From DASQFQ01 sp035633075 (GTDB lineage Bacteria; Actinomycetota; Thermoleophilia; Solirubrobacterales; Solirubrobacteraceae): a DNA stretch of 9,694 nt. The stretch is from positions 1 to 9,694 of the forward strand of contig DASQFQ010000108.1 in assembly GCA_035633075.1 (NCBI GenBank), read 5' to 3'. The notes under the pieces are model-generated. The model made no database searches and had not been told where the DNA came from. It worked only from the letters and a program-made list of their open reading frames with translations. A program made the translations under genes and the position numbers. Of this stretch, positions 6,709 through 9,694 are shown piece after piece (the stretch's first letter is position 1; the number at the start of each line of letters is the position of its first letter).

Positions 6709-7485
6709 TCAGCGGCCGAAGCGGCCGGAGTCGGGCGCACGCTTGGAGCGGAAGGCGTCCGACAGCTCGTGCGCCTCGTCCGAAGCCAGATAGCGGGTGA
6801 GCAGCTGGTCGTGCGCCACGCGCGCCTGGCCGAGCACGCCGTGGTGGCGCGCGGAGAACGAGGCCTTGAGGCCGGCGATCGCCCCGGGCCCGCGCTGGAG
6901 CAGCTCCCGGGCGACCTCACGTGCGCGGTCGCGGACCTCCGCGTCCGGCACGACCTCGTTCACCAACCCAATCTCGAGGGCCTCCCGCGCGCTGTACTTG
7001 CGGTTGAGGTACCACATCTCCTTGGCCCGGCGGCGACCGATCGTCTCCTCCAGGTACCACGTGCCATAGCCGGCGTCGAACGAGCCGACCATGGGACCCA
7101 CCTGGCGGAAGAGCGCTGACTCCGCGGCCACGGCCAGGTCGCACATCAGCTGCAACACCTGTCCGCCACCGACCGCGAAGCCGTTGACGGCCGCGACGAT
7201 GGCCTTGGGGACCGTGTCCAGCAGCTCGTAGACGTCCACCACCGGCAGCGCCGCCGACGGGTTGAGGTGCTGGAGCTCCTCGTGCTCGCCGCCGACGCAG
7301 AAGAACCGGTCGCCGGCGCCCGTCAGGATCGCGGCCCCGATCTGTGGGTCGTCGCGCAGCCTCCGCAGCGCGTCGGCGAGCTCGCGCGCCGTCTGCGCGC
7401 GGAGCATGTTGCCCTTGTCCTGCCGGTCGATCGTGATCGTCCCGATGGCGTCGGAGACCTCGAAGCCGATGTCTTCGTACATCAC
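6709..7485 (-). CDS. Enoyl-CoA hydratase/isomerase (crotonase) family protein of the MenB/BadI type
   Basis: 258 residues with the crotonase oxyanion-hole segments FFCVGGEHEE (61-70) and VNGFAVGGGQVL (100-111). The stretch QVGPMVGSFDAGYGTWYL (128-145) followed by RAKEMWYLNRKYSAREA and the C-terminal AFRSKRAPDSGRF are hallmarks of 1,4-dihydroxynaphthoyl-CoA synthase (MenB) and the related ring-opening 2-ketocyclohexanecarboxyl-CoA hydrolase (BadI), rather than of ordinary fatty-acid hydratases. Asp137 matches the conserved Asp of that group. Length about 260 and the QVGP/GYGT/KYS details resemble BadI as I remember it. The start is either GTG at 7485 (nine bases after AGGAGGA at 7495-7501) or ATG at 7482; both overlap the upstream stop (GTGATG). 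Its place in a hydroxyacyl-CoA dehydrogenase operon argues for catabolism, not menaquinone synthesis. Family is firm, the exact reaction is not. Confidence 0.9.
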   Translation of the reverse strand: MMYEDIGFEVSDAIGTITIDRQDKGNMLRAQTARELADALRRLRDDPQIGAAILTGAGDRFFCVGGEHEELQHLNPSAALPVVDVYELLDTVPKAIVAAVNGFAVGGGQVLQLMCDLAVAAESALFRQVGPMVGSFDAGYGTWYLEETIGRRRAKEMWYLNRKYSAREALEIGLVNEVVPDAEVRDRAREVARELLQRGPGAIAGLKASFSARHHGVLGQARVAHDQLLTRYLASDEAHELSDAFRSKRAPDSGRFGR

Positions 7486-8354
7486 GCGTATCCGTCCTCC
7501 TCGATCCCCACGCGGAAGCCGCGGCCGGACTTGCGGCCGAGATAGCCGGCGCGGACCATGCGCTCGAGGACCGGTGGCGGGGCGAACGGCGCGGCCTTGG
7601 TGTCCTCGTAGGCGCCGCTCGTGGCGTGCAGGTGATTGTCGATCCCGATCAGGTCGAGCAGCTTGAGACCACCCATCGGATAGCCGAGCCCGAGCTCCAG
7701 CGACACGTCGATGTCGTTGGCGCTGGCCAGGCCGTCGTCGTAGGCCTGCGCCACCTGGTTGAGGTATGGCATGAGCAGGCGGTTGACGAGGAATCCGGGC
7801 CGGTCGCGAGTGCGGACCGCCGTCTTGCCGATGCGCTCGGTGAACTGCTCCAGGGCGGTCGCCGTGGCCTCGTCGGTCTGCTCGGCGACCACGACCTCGA
7901 CGAGCTTCATGAGCGGCGCCGGATTGAAGAAGTGCAGGCCGCCGAAGCGCTCCGGACGCGGCACCGACGCGGCGAGCGTGGTGACGGCGAGCGCGGATGT
8001 GTTCGTCGCGATGATGGCCTCGGCGCCGACCGCCTCGGCGACGCGCGGCAACAGCTCGAGCTTCACGCCGAGGTCCTCCACCACGGCCTCGATGACAAGC
8101 TCGGCTCCGGCGAGGGCGGCGGGGTCGGTGACGCCCTCGATTCGCCCCAGGGTCGCCGTCCGGTCGTCCTCCGTGACCCTGCCGCGCCGCACCCCTTCGG
8201 CGAGGAACGCCTCGGCGCGGCCGCGGCCGTCGGCCAGGCGCTCGTCGTCCGCTTCGAGCACGATGACCCGGCAGCCGGCCTGGGCGGCGACCTGCGCGAT
8301 GCCGGCGCCCATCGTCCCGAACCCAAGGACGCCGACGGTCGCCAGCTCCGTCAT
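7482..8354 (-). CDS. 3-hydroxyacyl-CoA dehydrogenase, NAD-dependent (downstream paralogue)
   Basis: A monofunctional 290-residue enzyme oxidising 3-hydroxyacyl-CoA to 3-ketoacyl-CoA. The N-terminal Rossmann domain has GFGTMGAGIA (11-20); the acidic Glu34 at the end of the second strand fits NAD preference. The catalytic residues line up exactly with the spacing of the human enzyme: Ser120 (NTS), His141 (HFFNPAP), Glu153 (LVEVV) and Asn191 (PGFLVN). The C-terminal domain (about 186-284) has the usual GLGYPMGGLKLLDLIG and AGYLGRKSGRGF. It lies 13 bases after its paralogue, and an excellent ribosome binding site GGGAGGT (8361-8367), overlapping the stop of the upstream gene, sits six bases before the ATG. 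Its stop overlaps the crotonase start. Physiological substrate is unknown. Confidence 0.95.
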   Translation of the reverse strand: MTELATVGVLGFGTMGAGIAQVAAQAGCRVIVLEADDERLADGRGRAEAFLAEGVRRGRVTEDDRTATLGRIEGVTDPAALAGAELVIEAVVEDLGVKLELLPRVAEAVGAEAIIATNTSALAVTTLAASVPRPERFGGLHFFNPAPLMKLVEVVVAEQTDEATATALEQFTERIGKTAVRTRDRPGFLVNRLLMPYLNQVAQAYDDGLASANDIDVSLELGLGYPMGGLKLLDLIGIDNHLHATSGAYEDTKAAPFAPPPVLERMVRAGYLGRKSGRGFRVGIEEDGYA

Positions 8355-8360
8355 CGACGG

Positions 8361-8367
8361 ACCTCCC
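8361..8367 (-). promoter_or_regulatory. Ribosome binding site of the downstream hydroxyacyl-CoA dehydrogenase
   Basis: GGGAGGT on the minus strand, fused to the upstream stop as TGAGGGAGGT and six bases from the ATG at 8354. It fixes this start and contrasts with the first gene of the operon, which has no such site. Confidence 0.7.
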
Positions 8368-9252
8368 TCATGCGCCGAACGCGCCGGTCGCGGTGTCGTA
8401 GGTGTAGAACCCCTCGCTCGTCTTCCGGCCGAGCTGGCCGGCCGCGATCATCCGGTCGACCAGCGGCGGCGCTGCGAACCGCAAATCCTTGAGCTGCTCG
8501 TAGAGGCTCGTCGAGACGGCCTTGTGGATGTCGAGGCCGACGATGTCCAGCAGCCGGAACGTGCCCATGGGATAGCCCAGGCCCAGGTGGATCGCCGTGT
8601 CGATCGACTCGACGGTGCCCATGCCGGCCTCAAGCGCCCGGATGCAATCGTTCTCGAACGGCACGAGGAAGTAGTTGACGAGGAAGCCCGGGGTGTCTCC
8701 GCAGAGAACCGACGTCTTGCCGAGGCCGTCCACGAACTCGAGCGTCCGCCGCAGCGCGTCATCGGAGGTCCTGCGCCCGCGCACGACCTCCACGAGCTTC
8801 ATGAGCGGCGCCGGATTGCAGTAATGGGTCCCCACGACGCGGCCCGGCCGCCGCGACCCGGCGGCGATCGCCGTGACCGACAGCGTGGAGGTGTTCGTGT
8901 GGAACAGCGTGTCCTCGCCGCAGATGTCGTCCAGCCGCCCGAACGTCTCGGCCTTCAGGGTGACGTCCTCGAAGATCGCCTCGACGACGACGTCGCAGCC
9001 GGCCAGGCTCTCGAGGTCGGTCGTGCCCTCGAGCCCGCGCAGCGCGGCGCCACGAGCGTCGGCGTCGAGCTTGCCGCGCTCTACGCTCTTGTCGAGGAAG
9101 GCGCGAACCGTTCCGAGGCCGCGCTCCACGCGCTCGTCGTCCACGTCGCGCATGACGACCTGGTGGCCCGCGCGCGCGATGGTGATGGCGATGCCGGATC
9201 CCATCGTGCCGCCACCGAGCACGCCCACGCGGAGAGGGGGGCTCTCGCTCAT
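8368..9252 (-). CDS. 3-hydroxyacyl-CoA dehydrogenase, NAD-dependent (first gene of catabolic operon)
   Basis: 294 residues, paralogous to the next gene throughout. The nucleotide-binding loop is GGGTMGSGIA (13-22), with Asp36 at the end of the second strand as expected for NAD. The catalytic set is complete with standard spacing: Ser122 (NTS), His143 (THYCNPAP), Glu155 (LVEVV), Asn193 (PGFLVN). The motif after His is HYCN rather than the more usual HFFN. The C-terminal domain carries GLGYPMGTFRLLDIVG and AGQLGRKTSEGF. The start is the ATG at 9252; a TTG at 9264 in frame lies inside the predicted -10 box and is rejected. There is no Shine-Dalgarno sequence before the ATG, and the promoter is so close that the mRNA may be leaderless. 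Two copies in a row suggest separate hydroxyacyl substrates or stereo-preferences. Confidence 0.95.
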   Translation of the reverse strand: MSESPPLRVGVLGGGTMGSGIAITIARAGHQVVMRDVDDERVERGLGTVRAFLDKSVERGKLDADARGAALRGLEGTTDLESLAGCDVVVEAIFEDVTLKAETFGRLDDICGEDTLFHTNTSTLSVTAIAAGSRRPGRVVGTHYCNPAPLMKLVEVVRGRRTSDDALRRTLEFVDGLGKTSVLCGDTPGFLVNYFLVPFENDCIRALEAGMGTVESIDTAIHLGLGYPMGTFRLLDIVGLDIHKAVSTSLYEQLKDLRFAAPPLVDRMIAAGQLGRKTSEGFYTYDTATGAFGA

Positions 9253-9260
9253 GGGGCGGC

Positions 9261-9289
9261 ACAATGCTCGACAATTGCCGTGCTGTCAA
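9261..9289 (-). promoter_or_regulatory. Promoter of the catabolic operon
   Basis: Minus strand: TTGACA (9289-9284), 17-base spacer, CATTGT (9266-9261) sharing A2, T3 and T6 with the -10 consensus. The predicted transcription start, about seven bases after the -10, falls at or within two bases of the ATG at 9252, so the transcript may have no leader. The -10 and part of the spacer are covered by the shared motif. Confidence 0.6.
9263..9275 (+). promoter_or_regulatory. Shared 13-bp promoter motif, copy B (candidate operator)
   Basis: AATGCTCGACAAT on the plus strand, reading ATTGTCNNNCATT toward the catabolic operon. It covers the end of the spacer and the first four bases of the -10 box, a position where a bound protein would block RNA polymerase. 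It contains the dyad CAAT-N8-ATTG (9262-9277). Confidence 0.6.
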
Positions 9290-9359
9290 GCTGCCGTTTG
9301 CGGCCCAAGCGAGCCCGGCTACGGGCCGTATGGGCGGGTACCAGCCCGCGTAAAACGGG

Positions 9360-9372
9360 ATTGTCGGACATT
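9360..9372 (-). promoter_or_regulatory. Shared 13-bp promoter motif, copy C (candidate operator)
   Basis: AATGTCCGACAAT on the minus strand, reading ATTGTCNNNCATT toward the plus-strand ligase gene. It overlaps the -35 TTGACA of that gene by two bases, the same arrangement as copy A at the transporter promoter. Confidence 0.6.
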
Positions 9373-9399
9373 GACAGACGCCGCCCGATGCGGCAACCT
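9371..9399 (+). promoter_or_regulatory. Candidate promoter of the divergent ligase gene
   Basis: A perfect -35 TTGACA (9371-9376), a 17-base spacer and CAACCT (9394-9399), a poor -10 keeping only A2 and T6. The perfect -35, standard spacing and adjacent motif copy C make it credible despite the weak -10. Transcription would begin near 9406, giving a leader of about 120-180 nt. Confidence 0.45.
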
Positions 9400-9410
9400 G
9401 ACGTCCGAAT

Positions 9411-9426
9411 CTCCGCCCGGGCGGAG
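9411..9426. repeat. Perfect 16-bp palindrome in the ligase leader
   Basis: CTCCGCCCGGGCGGAG equals its own reverse complement. It starts about five bases after the predicted transcription start of the plus-strand gene. It could be a dimeric regulator site or form an RNA stem of six pairs with a CCGG loop. No T-run follows, so it does not look like a terminator. Confidence 0.55.
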
Positions 9427-9587
9427 CGCGGGGACGGGCCGTGATCTCCGCGCCTGAGGCGCCGATCGCGGGTAGAGCAGGAGCGAGCGCGGCGGCGCGA
9501 TCGCTGCGGCGAGGACGACCAGGCATGCCGGTGGGCGGCAGACGTCAGGAGGCGGCACAAGTCGTGAGCGTGGAACAGGGAGACCGA

Positions 9588-9694
9588 GTGGTTGGCCAGC
9601 AGACACGGATCACGCCCGAACTGCGCGCCCGCTACCTCAGCGAGGGCCTCTGGCGGGACCGCCCGCTGCACCGCTACCTCACCGATGCGACCGA
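9588..9694 (+). CDS. AMP-dependent acyl-CoA synthetase/aryl-acid ligase, N-terminus only (continues beyond window)
   Basis: Only about 35 codons are present. The peptide ELRARYLSEGLWRDRPLHRY resembles the start of the 2,3-dihydroxybenzoate-AMP ligase (EntE-like) and cyclohexanecarboxylate-CoA ligase branch of the adenylating enzymes, where a RY-x-x-x-G-x-W-x-D-x-x-L pattern lies about 13 residues from the N-terminus; this is a recollection of the family, not a search. The GTG at 9588 is preferred because AGGGAG (9577-9582) lies five bases upstream and the N-terminal length fits. In-frame alternatives are GTG 9564 (AGGAGG at 9547-9552, 11 bases away) and ATG 9525 (GAGGA, nine bases away). Divergent from the catabolic operon and sharing its motif, it would activate the substrate with CoA. 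No catalytic motif is inside the window. Confidence 0.6.
   Translation, partial: MVGQQTRITPELRARYLSEGLWRDRPLHRYLTDAT

Larger units (their letters stand above)
9253..9587. other. Divergent intergenic regulatory region
   Basis: No convincing gene lies here. From left to right it holds: the minus-strand promoter of the catabolic operon with motif copy B (9261-9289); two adjacent GC hairpins, GCCCG-N4-CGGGC (9313-9326) and GCGGG-N6-CCCGC (9334-9349), without T-runs; motif copy C and the plus-strand promoter (9360-9399); a perfect 16-bp palindrome (9411-9426); a further small hairpin GCGCC-TGA-GGCGC (9450-9462); and the leader or possible early coding part of the ligase gene from 9525. Confidence 0.7.

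Noticed and set aside
3308..6793. A 1161-codon open frame on the plus strand
   Set aside because: It runs antisense across livF, livG, the binding protein and acd, all with clear family motifs. Its translation is Arg/Gly/Ala/Leu/Val-rich low-complexity sequence, typical of the empty antisense frame in high-GC genes.
6709..7485. Calling the crotonase gene menB for menaquinone synthesis
   Set aside because: No other men gene is present, the protein is shorter than typical MenB and the operon is catabolic. Motifs alone do not separate MenB from BadI, so only the group is named.
9253..9264. TTG at 9264 as an earlier start for the first hydroxyacyl-CoA dehydrogenase
   Set aside because: It lies inside the predicted -10 box and adds only four residues unlike the family; the ATG at 9252 gives the normal N-terminus.
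9313..9349. Two adjacent GC hairpins as transcription terminators
   Set aside because: No T-run follows on either strand, and they lie between two divergent promoters where no transcript is expected to end.
7759..9444. A 561-codon open frame on the plus strand
   Set aside because: Antisense to both hydroxyacyl-CoA dehydrogenases and running through the intergenic promoters; no domain-like sequence.

Overview
The window is GC-rich, densely packed bacterial chromosome. Nearly all of it is one minus-strand block of CoA-thioester catabolism genes plus a branched-chain-amino-acid (Liv)-type ABC importer; a divergent plus-strand gene begins at the right edge. High GC, frequent GTG starts, overlapping genes and this gene content suggest an actinomycete-like soil organism, possibly Thermoleophilia. 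No phylogenetic marker is present, so this is only a guess. I found no mobile elements, CRISPR, tRNA or rRNA.

Layout, in transcription order from the right. (1) A divergent intergenic region (9253-9587) separates a plus-strand gene with the N-terminus of an acyl-CoA/aryl-acid AMP ligase (cut by the window edge) from the minus-strand catabolic operon. (2) The catabolic operon (9252 down to 5618) holds two tandem 3-hydroxyacyl-CoA dehydrogenases, a crotonase-fold enzyme of the MenB/BadI type, and a divergent acyl-CoA dehydrogenase homologue without the usual catalytic glutamate. (3) A 201-bp gap (5417-5617) carries a good sigma70-like promoter. (4) The transporter operon (5416 down to 1) holds a lipoprotein solute-binding protein, LivG, LivF, LivH and LivM, then a CaiB/BaiF-family CoA-transferase or racemase cut by the left edge. 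Most junctions overlap or are only a few bases apart, so translational coupling is likely.

A plausible joint reading: an organic acid is imported by the Liv-type system, activated by the divergent ligase, and processed by beta-oxidation-like steps (dehydrogenation, hydration, hydroxyacyl oxidation). The MenB/BadI-like enzyme might open or modify a ring, and the CaiB-family enzyme might transfer CoA or epimerise a branched acyl-CoA. The substrate cannot be read from the sequence; alicyclic or aromatic acids are one hypothesis, branched or steroid side-chain acids another.

The most striking unannotated signal is a 13-bp AT-rich motif, AATGNNNGACAAT. I found it three times, always in the two intergenic regions and always in the same orientation relative to transcription, touching the predicted -35 or -10 of the transporter, catabolic and ligase promoters. 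It looks like the operator of one shared, unidentified regulator tying the three transcription units together.
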